The translations under genes and the position numbers were made by a program. Below, piece after piece: positions 1-5,085 of a DNA stretch of 8,647 nt. Each line of letters starts with the position of its first letter. Positions within the stretch are counted from its first letter, which is position 1. The stretch lies in assembly GCA_038043245.1 (NCBI GenBank), contig JBBTCH010000020.1, positions 1-8,647 on the forward strand, given 5' to 3'. The DNA comes from JACPFV01 sp038043245. Its GTDB lineage: Bacteria; Pseudomonadota; Gammaproteobacteria; Nevskiales; Nevskiaceae. Below the pieces are notes generated by a model that was not told where the DNA came from, did not search any database, and worked only from the letters and a program-made list of their open reading frames with translations.

Positions 1-1130
1 ATCTCGCCTTCGGGCGAGATGCGGGTGTTGGCGCCGGGCATTTCCTTGCCGACGCTGCCGATGCGGTTGGCGCCCGGGCGGTTGCAGGAGGCGTAGATGG
101 TGTTCTCGGTCATGCCGTAGCCCTGCAGGATCTCCAGGCCGAGGTTCTTCTTGAACCATTCCATCGTTGGCAGTGGCAGCGGCGCTGCGCCGGAGAAACA
201 CAGGCGCGCGTTCTGCAGGCCGATGCCGGTCAGGATCTTCCTGCGGACGAAGCCGCGCAGGATCGGGATGCGGTTGATGCGGTCGAGCTTGTCCTGCGGC
301 AGCTTGCGCAGCACGCCGGCCTGGATGCGGCCATAGACCAGCGGCACGGCGAAGAAGCGCGTCGGCGCGACTGCGGGCAACTGCTCGGCGAGCTTCTCGA
401 TGTTTTCCAGAAAATGCACTTCGGCGCCGAAGGCCAGCGAGGCGGTCTCCACCGCGCCGCGCTCAAACGCATGCGCCAGCGGCAGGTAGGAGAAGAAGCG
501 TTCCAGCCCCCTGGGCGGCAGCACCTTCATCAGGCCTTCCAGCGTGAAGGTCATGTTGCGGTAGGTGATCATCACGCCCTTGGGATTGCCGGTGGTGCCC
601 GAGGTGTAGATCAGCGTCAGCAGATCGTCATCCTGCGGTTTGCGGATCTCGGCATCCTGCAGCGGCTCGTGCTGGGCGATGAGGTCGTCCCAGGCGTGGT
701 CGCACTTCGTCGCCACTTCCGGATAAGGCATGGCGATCTTCTTCACGCCAGCCGGCAGGCCGGCGACGAAATCCGCCTCGTCCGGCATCGGGCCGAAAAA
801 GACGGCTTTGCACTCCGAGTGCTCCATGATGAATTTCACCGTCGCCGTCGCCTGCTTCGGATACAGGCCGATGCTGACGTGGCCGGCGGCGGCAATCGCC
901 TGATCGGCGATGAACCAGTGCGCGGTGTTGCGGCCGGTGATGGCGATGCGCGAGCCCGGCTCCGGCACCAGTTTCTTCAGCGCTGACGCCATACGCCGCA
1001 CCTGGGTGGCGACTTCAGCCCAGGTGTATGAGCGCCACTGGCCATTGACCGACTGGAACAGGTAGGGCTGGTTCGGCTTTTCCTTGGCCCAATGGAACAG
1101 CATTTCCAGCGGATTTTTCTGCGCGCTCAT
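1..1130 (-). CDS. Long-chain acyl-CoA synthetase (AMP-forming), N-terminal part, runs off left edge
   Basis: Activates long-chain fatty acids to acyl-CoA through an acyl-adenylate. 376 codons are visible from an ATG at 1130-1128, preceded by a GGGGAG ribosome site five bases upstream; the reading frame stays open to base 1. Motifs in order: the ATP/AMP P-loop YTSGTTGNPKG at residues 175-185, the eukaryote/FAA1-like SYLPLAHAFER at 214-224, and the acyl-adenylate motif GYGMTE at 337-342. These place it in the AMP-binding family, closest to the long-chain FAA1/COG1022 type. Family members are about 600 residues, so the hinge and the C-terminal domain with the catalytic lysine lie outside the window. 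It is transcribed away from the A/B cluster across a 225-bp shared intergenic region. Chain-length preference cannot be read from what is visible. Basis: motifs seen directly; function from family. Confidence 0.93.
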   Translation of the reverse strand, partial: MSAQKNPLEMLFHWAKEKPNQPYLFQSVNGQWRSYTWAEVATQVRRMASALKKLVPEPGSRIAITGRNTAHWFIADQAIAAAGHVSIGLYPKQATATVKFIMEHSECKAVFFGPMPDEADFVAGLPAGVKKIAMPYPEVATKCDHAWDDLIAQHEPLQDAEIRKPQDDDLLTLIYTSGTTGNPKGVMITYRNMTFTLEGLMKVLPPRGLERFFSYLPLAHAFERGAVETASLAFGAEVHFLENIEKLAEQLPAVAPTRFFAVPLVYGRIQAGVLRKLPQDKLDRINRIPILRGFVRRKILTGIGLQNARLCFSGAAPLPLPTMEWFKKNLGLEILQGYGMTENTIYASCNRPGANRIGSVGKEMPGANTRISPEGE

Positions 1131-1167
1131 GAAGACTCCCCGAGATTTAATTTTTTGGCTTAGTCGT

Positions 1168-1193
1168 GTCATTCCGAGCGTAGCGAGGAATCT
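1168..1193. repeat. Dispersed-repeat-like imperfect palindrome (ATTCC...GGAAT)
   Basis: The stretch contains ATTCCGAGCGTAGCGAGGAAT flanked by GTC and CT. The outer five bases pair (ATTCC with GGAAT), followed by tandem G-A mismatches and a short GC stem. Very similar 'CATTCCGAG...GAGGAATCT' stretches recur in intergenic regions of many unrelated bacterial genomes, from general knowledge. It lies between the divergent acyl-CoA synthetase and A1 starts. Only one copy is present in the window, so repeat status is inferred from recognition rather than shown here. Confidence 0.4.
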
Positions 1194-1279
1194 GGCCTGC
1201 TGTGCTTGGCCACGAAAGCCCGTGCATGGTAACGAAACGAGCGCAGTAGATAAAACCTACCGGTCGGCCTGCTGGACGG

Positions 1280-1296
1280 TTGGCACGATTTCCGCT
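1280..1296 (+). promoter_or_regulatory. Candidate sigma-54 (RpoN) -24/-12 promoter for operon 1
   Basis: The sequence TTGGCACGATTTCCGCT aligns without gaps to the RpoN consensus YTGGCACGRNNNTTGCW. The invariant GG and GC have the required spacing, and the only mismatches are CC in place of TT just before the -12 GC. A start near 1307 would leave a leader of about 50 bases before the A1 ATG at 1356. RpoN promoters need an activator site upstream; none was recognised in 1131-1279. Basis: seen match, inferred function. Confidence 0.4.
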
Positions 1297-1326
1297 GAGA
1301 ATGTGCCCCTGTCCTCGCGCGAATCC

Positions 1327-1339
1327 ACGTGCGGAACGT
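1327..1339 (+). promoter_or_regulatory. Small leader hairpin with GGA in its loop, upstream of A1
   Basis: ACGT (1327-1330) pairs with ACGT (1336-1339) around the loop GCGGA. The loop GGA sits 21 bases before the A1 start codon, and a second GGA lies in the ribosome site at 1347-1350. Two GGA motifs, one in a hairpin loop and one in the Shine-Dalgarno, is the usual layout of CsrA/RsmA targets. The stem is short and partly AU, so this is a weaker candidate than the GCGC hairpins in front of the other module genes. Confidence 0.25.
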
Positions 1340-1355
1340 CCCTTTCGGAGTTTTT

Positions 1356-2888
1356 ATGAACCTGCGGTCAGCTTTGTGCGCCTTGGTGGTGCTGTCCTGT
1401 GTCGTTCCTGTCGCGTATGCCGATGTCTGCGTCGCACCGGGAGACGTCCTCCTCACTGATCCGGCCGGCGACATTATCGGCAGCCCGGTGCCTCCCGATC
1501 CGGTTACCAGCGTCGCGGATGTCCTGTCCTTGAGTGTGGCAACGCCCATGTCGGACTCCATCGATGACCAGACGCTTGTTTTCACCATCAACACCGCCGG
1601 CACGGCACCAGCCCTGCCGCCCGGCAGCGGTTACTACGCTTCGTTCCTCGATCCTCGACAGACAGTGCGTGGTGTTCGCGCCGAAGGCGGCCAGGACGGC
1701 GCCCTCACTTATTTCTCCTACGTGGTGAGTGCGGACAATGATGGCGGCACCGACGGGCGTTTCATTGAAGACGGCTCGCAAATCCCTGCCGAAGGCAGCT
1801 TCGCCGGCGGCGTCATCACCATCACCGTCAAGGCCAAGGATCTCAGGATTAAGGACGACGGTGACGCCCTCAGCGGATTCAATGCATCAAGCTTCCTGCT
1901 GATCGGCAGCCCCAGCGTGGCCAGCGGATCCTTGACCGTTGATGGCATGCCGGACGATCTCAATCGCGATACTCCGGTCTCGGTCACCTATTCGCCCTGC
2001 AAAAAATCTGGCGAGTCAAAAGCTGCGGATGTCAGTGCGGTCGAAGACAAATCCGCCACCAATTTCGGCGGCGCGTTTGCGCCGGGCTTGCTGCTGATGC
2101 TGGCCGGCATTGCCGGTCTGCGTCGCCGCAGTTTGGCTGTTGCTGCGCTGTCTCTAGTTGCGCCATTCGCACATGCCGATGTGTGTGTCGCGCCGGGAGA
2201 TGTCGTGCTGGAAGACCCCGCCGGTGATCAGGCCTTTCAGGAGGTCATTCCGGTGCCTGGAGCCACTTTTTACGATCTGGTGGCCTTGAGCGTGGCGGCG
2301 CCGCCGGCTGCGGCCGGTGAAGATCGCAAGATCACGTTCACGATTGATCTCACCGCGCAGCAGCCGACGCCGGTGCTGCTGCCGGGCACGGCGATCTATT
2401 CGTCTTTCATTGACCCGCGCCAGCTCGTGCGCGGCGTGCGCGTGCAGGCCACTCAGGATGGCGGGATGGAGTTTTTCTCCTATGTCGCAGGCGGTGGTGG
2501 CACCGACGGCACCATCTTCGACGGTCGCTTCGTTGAGGCGGGTAGCGCGAAACCTGCCGAACCGGAGAGCAGTTACGTCGGCGGCGTCGCCACCATTGTC
2601 ATCAAGCTCAAAGACATCAGGCTGGACGAAGATGGTGGCGTGATTCAAGGATTTAACGCCGGCACGACGCAGGCCGTTGGCGCCAACGGCACCAACGTCG
2701 CCGCAGGCATCTTGGATGCCATGCCGGACGGGTTGGCGCATGCCAATCCGCTGGAAATCCCGAAATGCAGCGGCAAGAGCGCCGATGTCAAGACGGCCGT
2801 CGAGGACAAATCCGCCACGAATTTCGGCGGCGCGTTCGGTTTGATGAATTTGCTGTTAGTGTTGCCCATGCTGCTGCGGATTCGGTAA
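1356..2888 (+). CDS. Family A1: secreted two-copy fusion protein with internal sorting tail and second signal peptide
   Basis: No named family recognised. 510 residues. The ATG at 1356 is chosen because GGAG lies five bases upstream and a signal peptide starts there; an in-frame GTG at 1329 would add nine residues in front of it. Residues 1-22 are a type I signal peptide ending AYA before DVC. Copy one is 23-258, ending EDKSATNFGGAF, a hydrophobic helix and RRR. It is followed at once by a second signal-like helix (259-274, ending AHA) and copy two (275-510), which ends in the same FGGAF-helix-basic tail. Each copy has two cysteines (25/215 and 277/471), a probable disulfide. The motif order (DPAGD, LSV, FTI, YYASF, YFSYV, TITVKAKD, GFN) resembles secreted beta-sandwich modules. 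First gene of operon 1, 75 bp before B1. Function unknown; possibly an anchored surface protein or polyprotein. Confidence 0.85.
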   Translation: MNLRSALCALVVLSCVVPVAYADVCVAPGDVLLTDPAGDIIGSPVPPDPVTSVADVLSLSVATPMSDSIDDQTLVFTINTAGTAPALPPGSGYYASFLDPRQTVRGVRAEGGQDGALTYFSYVVSADNDGGTDGRFIEDGSQIPAEGSFAGGVITITVKAKDLRIKDDGDALSGFNASSFLLIGSPSVASGSLTVDGMPDDLNRDTPVSVTYSPCKKSGESKAADVSAVEDKSATNFGGAFAPGLLLMLAGIAGLRRRSLAVAALSLVAPFAHADVCVAPGDVVLEDPAGDQAFQEVIPVPGATFYDLVALSVAAPPAAAGEDRKITFTIDLTAQQPTPVLLPGTAIYSSFIDPRQLVRGVRVQATQDGGMEFFSYVAGGGGTDGTIFDGRFVEAGSAKPAEPESSYVGGVATIVIKLKDIRLDEDGGVIQGFNAGTTQAVGANGTNVAAGILDAMPDGLAHANPLEIPKCSGKSADVKTAVEDKSATNFGGAFGLMNLLLVLPMLLRIR

Positions 2889-2905
2889 ATAACCATAAAT
2901 AAACG

Positions 2906-2920
2906 TACATCGCACATGTA
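2906..2920. promoter_or_regulatory. Short inverted repeat TACAT-N5-ATGTA upstream of B1
   Basis: A perfect five-base inverted repeat with a five-base spacer lies in the AT-rich gap between A1 and B1. It could be an operator half-site pair or chance. A weak sigma-70-like pair (TTGCCC at 2862-2867, TAAATA at 2886-2891, 18-base spacer) overlaps the end of A1 just before it. It is not conserved in front of the other B genes. Confidence 0.15.
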
Positions 2921-2926
2921 GTCCAA

Positions 2927-2943
2927 ATGCGCAGGGACGCGCT
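2927..2943 (+). promoter_or_regulatory. Shared 17-base leader element, copy 1 (GCGC stem, AGGGAC hexaloop)
   Basis: ATGCGCAGGGACGCGCT folds as GCGC-AGGGAC-GCGC. The six-base loop matches the CsrA/RsmA loop consensus ANGGAN exactly. The loop GGA is 27 bases before the B1 start, and a second GGA lies in its AAGGAG ribosome site (2951-2956). The identical 17 bases occur at 3744-3760 and 4570-4586, each before a module gene. Post-transcriptional control by CsrA/RsmA is inferred. Confidence 0.5.
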
Positions 2944-2963
2944 CTTAACCAAGGAGTTCGTTC

Positions 2964-3245
2964 ATGAAATTGTCTCTTAGCGTCAGTATTGCCGCTTCGT
3001 TACTCTGGGTAACGTCGGCAGTTCATGCTGCACCTGTCTGCGTTGGATCAGCTGGTACCGAGAAAGTGTGCACAAGTATTAAGCCAGGCGTCCTTACGGA
3101 AGTGCAGCCAATAATCAACGACTGTGTTTATCTAGGCGGAGATACGTGCACTCCAGTTGTCTTCCCCGGGCCCGGCACATACGTACGGACGCTTCCCGAG
3201 GTGGAATACATCGACTGCGAAGGGCTATACGACTGTAGTCCGTAA
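2964..3245 (+). CDS. Family B1: small secreted six-cysteine protein
   Basis: Unrecognised family. 93 residues; ATG at 2964 with AAGGAG seven bases upstream. Residues 1-22 form a signal peptide ending VHA. The ~71-residue mature part has six cysteines (26, 36, 54, 62, 85, 91), with gaps of 9, 17, 7, 22 and 5 residues. Landmarks shared with B2 and B3 are PVCVG, TExVC, DC(V/F)Y.GG..CTPV and the terminal IDCEGLYDC. An even cysteine number after a signal peptide suggests three disulfides and life in the periplasm or outside the cell. The mature part is acidic. It ends CSP without the final E of its paralogues. Middle gene of operon 1, 75 bp after A1 and 72 bp before B2. Base composition is lower in GC than the flanks (28/60 and 34/60 in bases 3061-3120 and 3121-3180). 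Role unknown. Confidence 0.85.
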   Translation: MKLSLSVSIAASLLWVTSAVHAAPVCVGSAGTEKVCTSIKPGVLTEVQPIINDCVYLGGDTCTPVVFPGPGTYVRTLPEVEYIDCEGLYDCSP

Positions 3246-3317
3246 GGGGCTCGAATCTCGCTCCACATGCTTTGCCGAGGGCTTATCAAAAACTAGCTAC
3301 CGAGGAAAAACCAACTC

Positions 3318-3608
3318 ATGAAAACCACATTAAGCAAATTGACTCTTGAATCTTGTGTAGGAATTCCACTGTTCTTGGTTGCGTCAGCTGTATACGCCGA
3401 GCCCGTATGTGTTGGTACGACTGGTACTGAATACGTGTGTGCAACTATCACGATGAACCAAAGAATAGTGGGTCCCCTAGTCCAAGACTGTTTCTATCTC
3501 GGCGGACCTGAGTGCACGCCAGTTGTAATCCCTGAAGAACAAATGCATATCCCAGTCCCGGATGTGACAGTGGATTGCGAAGGGTTATACGACTGCACCC
3601 CGGAATAA
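3318..3608 (+). CDS. Family B2: small secreted six-cysteine protein
   Basis: Paralogue of B1 and B3, function unknown. 96 residues; ATG at 3318 with a GAGGA ribosome site at 3302-3306, rather far at 11 bases. The signal peptide ends VYA at residue 27, before EPVCVG. It is divergent from those of B1/B3 and holds an extra cysteine (13). Mature cysteines are at 31, 41, 58, 66, 87 and 93, spaced 9, 16, 7, 20 and 5, so only the two longer loops vary. The end is VDCEGLYDCTPE. It is the only B gene without the 17-base leader element and is probably co-transcribed with A1 and B1, as no terminator separates them. Its last 36 bases and 3' region are almost identical to those of B3. GC is low (28/60 in 3421-3480). 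Confidence 0.85.
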   Translation: MKTTLSKLTLESCVGIPLFLVASAVYAEPVCVGTTGTEYVCATITMNQRIVGPLVQDCFYLGGPECTPVVIPEEQMHIPVPDVTVDCEGLYDCTPE

Positions 3609-3719
3609 GTCCAAAACACGCAGATCGCGCTTTACGTTCTTGCGTGTGCGATTCTCGGGTTACATTAAAAGCGGCTTTGGCCGCTTTTTCTTAATTGCTG
3701 GACTGAGCGGGCTGAGCCG
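3573..3719 (+). repeat. 147-bp direct repeat, copy 1 (end of B2 plus 3' region and terminator)
   Basis: Matches 4850-4996 at a constant offset of 1277 with a single mismatch (A at 3706, G at 4983). It covers the codons for DCEGLYDCTPE, the stop, a hairpin (ACACGCA at 3616-3622 with TGCGTGT at 3641-3647) and the intrinsic terminator. The identity stops sharply at both ends, which suggests a recent duplication or gene conversion. Confidence 0.95.
3667..3690 (+). terminator. Intrinsic terminator of operon 1
   Basis: AAAA then GCGGC (3671-3675), loop TTTG, GCCGC (3680-3684) and TTTTT. It lies 60 bases after the B2 stop. The A-run before the stem could let it work on the other strand too, but no minus-strand gene ends here. 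Confidence 0.85.
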
Positions 3720-3743
3720 CCGCAACTGATTTCGAGTTAACCC

Positions 3744-3760
3744 ATGCGCAGGGACGCGCT
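3744..3760 (+). promoter_or_regulatory. Shared 17-base leader element, copy 2 (before A2)
   Basis: Same ATGCGCAGGGACGCGCT with GCGC stem and AGGGAC loop. The loop GGA is 30 bases upstream of the A2 start codon. Surrounding bases differ from copies 1 and 3, so the conserved unit is the hairpin itself, although this copy precedes a family A gene rather than a family B gene. Confidence 0.5.
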
Positions 3761-3783
3761 TCACAAATTTTAGAGAGAGTTCA

Positions 3784-4551
3784 ATGCCCCTACGTAAAAT
3801 TATCCTCGCCGCCTCGTTGATTCTTGCGGTTCCGGTTGTTTATGCCGATGTTTGTATTGTTCCCGGCGATATCGTGGTGGAAGATGCAGTCAGTGATCCG
3901 GTTGCCGCGACTCCGACTCCGTCGAATCCAGTGACCGATGTTGCCGATGTGGTGTCGCTGAGCGTTGCGACTCCCGCTGCGGCATCGATTGATGAGCAGA
4001 CAGTCGTCTTCACTCTCGCCACCAGCGGTACCGCTCCGGCACTTCCGCCCGGCAGTGGCTACTTTGCTTCGTTCGCCGATCCCCGCCAGACCATTCGCGG
4101 CGTGCGGCTCGAAGGCAGCGGCGGCGGATTCACTTATTACTCCTACGTGGCTGCTGCAAACTCTGATGGCATCACCAGTGGCCGTCTCATCGAGGACGGT
4201 TCGCAGAAGCCGGCCGAAGGCAGTTATGCCGGCAACGTGGTGACGATTACGGTAAAAGCCAAAGACATCGGTCTGCGCGATGCGGGCGACACGTTGAGCG
4301 GCTTCAACGGAGGTTCATTGGTGCTGGTCGGCGCCAGTGGAGTCGCGAGCCAAGCCCAAGGCATCGACAATATGCCGAATGATTTGAACGACCGCGCCGC
4401 GGCAATGCCCGTTACTTATTCACTGTGCAAAAAATCCGCGGAGGCGAGAGCGGCTGCCGTTGAAGACAAGTCCGGCACCAGTTTCGGCGGTGCGTTCAGC
4501 TTGATGAATCTATTGTTGATGTTGCCGATGCTATCGCGATATCGTTTGTAA
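3784..4551 (+). CDS. Family A2: secreted single-domain protein with FGGAF C-terminal sorting-like tail
   Basis: Single-copy paralogue of each half of A1; function unknown. 255 residues. The ATG at 3784 follows a weak purine run (AGAGAGAG, 3772-3779). Signal peptide 1-21 ends VYA before DVC. The mature domain has just two cysteines (24 and 215), at the positions seen in A1 and likely disulfide-bonded. Conserved stretches include LPPGSGYFASFADPRQ, SGRLIEDGSQKPAEGSYAG and VTITVKAKD. The tail is EDKSGTSFGGAF, then SLMNLLLMLPML and SRYRL: a glycine pair, a hydrophobic helix and basic residues. That plan resembles GlyGly-CTERM-like sorting signals, but no sortase-like protease is in the window. It is very similar to A1 copy one, so it arose by duplication. 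Operon 2 begins here; B3 follows after 52 bp. Confidence 0.87.
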   Translation: MPLRKIILAASLILAVPVVYADVCIVPGDIVVEDAVSDPVAATPTPSNPVTDVADVVSLSVATPAAASIDEQTVVFTLATSGTAPALPPGSGYFASFADPRQTIRGVRLEGSGGGFTYYSYVAAANSDGITSGRLIEDGSQKPAEGSYAGNVVTITVKAKDIGLRDAGDTLSGFNGGSLVLVGASGVASQAQGIDNMPNDLNDRAAAMPVTYSLCKKSAEARAAAVEDKSGTSFGGAFSLMNLLLMLPMLSRYRL

Positions 4552-4569
4552 GGTAAATCCGTCGTCTAA

Positions 4570-4586
4570 ATGCGCAGGGACGCGCT
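4570..4586 (+). promoter_or_regulatory. Shared 17-base leader element, copy 3 (before B3)
   Basis: Identical to copies 1 and 2. The loop GGA is 24 bases before the B3 start, and a second GGA lies in AGGGAG (4591-4596). The match to the B1 leader extends through the ribosome site into the signal-peptide codons. It lies only 18 bases after the A2 stop, so it is more likely an RNA element in a polycistronic message than a promoter. Confidence 0.5.
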
Positions 4587-4603
4587 CTTAAGGGAGTTCG
4601 TTC

Positions 4604-4885
4604 ATGAAATTGTCTCTAAGGATCAGTGCTGCTGCTTCGTTATTCTTTGCGGCATCAGTAGTTCATGCTGCGCCTGTCTGCGTTGGTACGGACAACACCG
4701 AGCGGGTGTGCATAGTTGTTGGGGAGGTTAACCAAACAGTAACCACTCCTCCTATCAGTGATTGCGTCTACACGGGTGGGAATACTTGCACCCCTGTCTA
4801 CATCCCGCCGAAAGGCAGCGATTTAACTTATCCCACGGTTGAATCCATTGATTGCGAAGGGTTATACGACTGCACCCCGGAATAA
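4604..4885 (+). CDS. Family B3: small secreted six-cysteine protein, chimera of B1 head and B2 tail
   Basis: Third paralogue, function unknown. 93 residues; ATG at 4604 with AGGGAG seven bases upstream. The signal peptide (1-22, ending VHA) begins MKLSL as in B1. Cysteines are at 26, 36, 54, 62, 84 and 90, spaced 9, 17, 7, 21 and 5. It ends IDCEGLYDCTPE. Leader, ribosome site and signal peptide resemble B1 at the DNA level, whereas the last 36 coding bases, stop and terminator are those of B2. The central mature part differs from both outside the cysteines, GG and CTPV. It pairs with A2 in operon 2, repeating the A-then-B order of operon 1. An extracellular or periplasmic location is inferred from the signal peptide and cysteine count. 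Confidence 0.86.
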   Translation: MKLSLRISAAASLFFAASVVHAAPVCVGTDNTERVCIVVGEVNQTVTTPPISDCVYTGGNTCTPVYIPPKGSDLTYPTVESIDCEGLYDCTPE

Positions 4886-4996
4886 GTCCAAAACACGCAG
4901 ATCGCGCTTTACGTTCTTGCGTGTGCGATTCTCGGGTTACATTAAAAGCGGCTTTGGCCGCTTTTTCTTAATTGCTGGACTGGGCGGGCTGAGCCG
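4850..4996 (+). repeat. 147-bp direct repeat, copy 2 (end of B3 plus 3' region and terminator)
   Basis: Partner of 3573-3719 with one mismatch in 147 bases. The hairpin ACACGCA/TGCGTGT falls at 4893-4924 here. After the repeat ends, 4997-5028 shows no recognisable feature before a second, different terminator. Confidence 0.95.
4944..4967 (+). terminator. Intrinsic terminator of operon 2
   Basis: Identical to the operon 1 terminator: GCGGC (4948-4952), TTTG, GCCGC (4957-4961), then TTTTT. It lies about 60 bases after the B3 stop. Confidence 0.85.
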
Positions 4997-5028
4997 TCGT
5001 CGCATCGCCTGATCCGGTTGAGGTCAAC

Positions 5029-5054
5029 AAAAAGGCAGCTTCGGCTGCCTTTTT
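5029..5054 (+). terminator. Second, stronger terminator hairpin before the beta-propeller gene
   Basis: AAAAAGGCAGC (5029-5039) pairs with GCTGCCTTTTT (5044-5054) around TTCG, giving a C(UUCG)G tetraloop. It backs up the operon 2 terminator 62 bases upstream. It ends just 31 bases before the next start codon, so that gene's promoter must overlap it or lie in the short gap, or the hairpin acts as an attenuator. Confidence 0.8.
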
Positions 5055-5085
5055 CTTTTGTTAGGCTTCGCTCAAGGAGAATGAA

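Noticed and set aside
414..986. 190-aa plus-strand open frame
   Set aside because: Lies wholly inside the acyl-CoA synthetase on the opposite strand; its arginine- and histidine-rich sequence is typical of an antisense shadow.
1329..1355. GTG start for A1 nine codons upstream
   Set aside because: It would put charged residues before a normal signal peptide and lacks the GGAG spacing that the ATG at 1356 has.
1419..1430. Lipoprotein processing at the mature N-terminal cysteine (ADVC)
   Set aside because: There is no lipobox; the cysteine is two residues after a good AxA signal peptidase I site, and a matching C-terminal cysteine suggests a disulfide.
2154..2741. 195-aa minus-strand open frame
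   Set aside because: Antisense to the second copy of A1, whose frame is supported by paralogy with A2.
2927..3014. Upstream leader peptide beginning MRRDAL in the 17-base element
   Set aside because: All three copies start ATG CGC AGG GAC GCG CT, but none has a ribosome site and the frames after the element differ, so conservation is better explained by the DNA or RNA hairpin.
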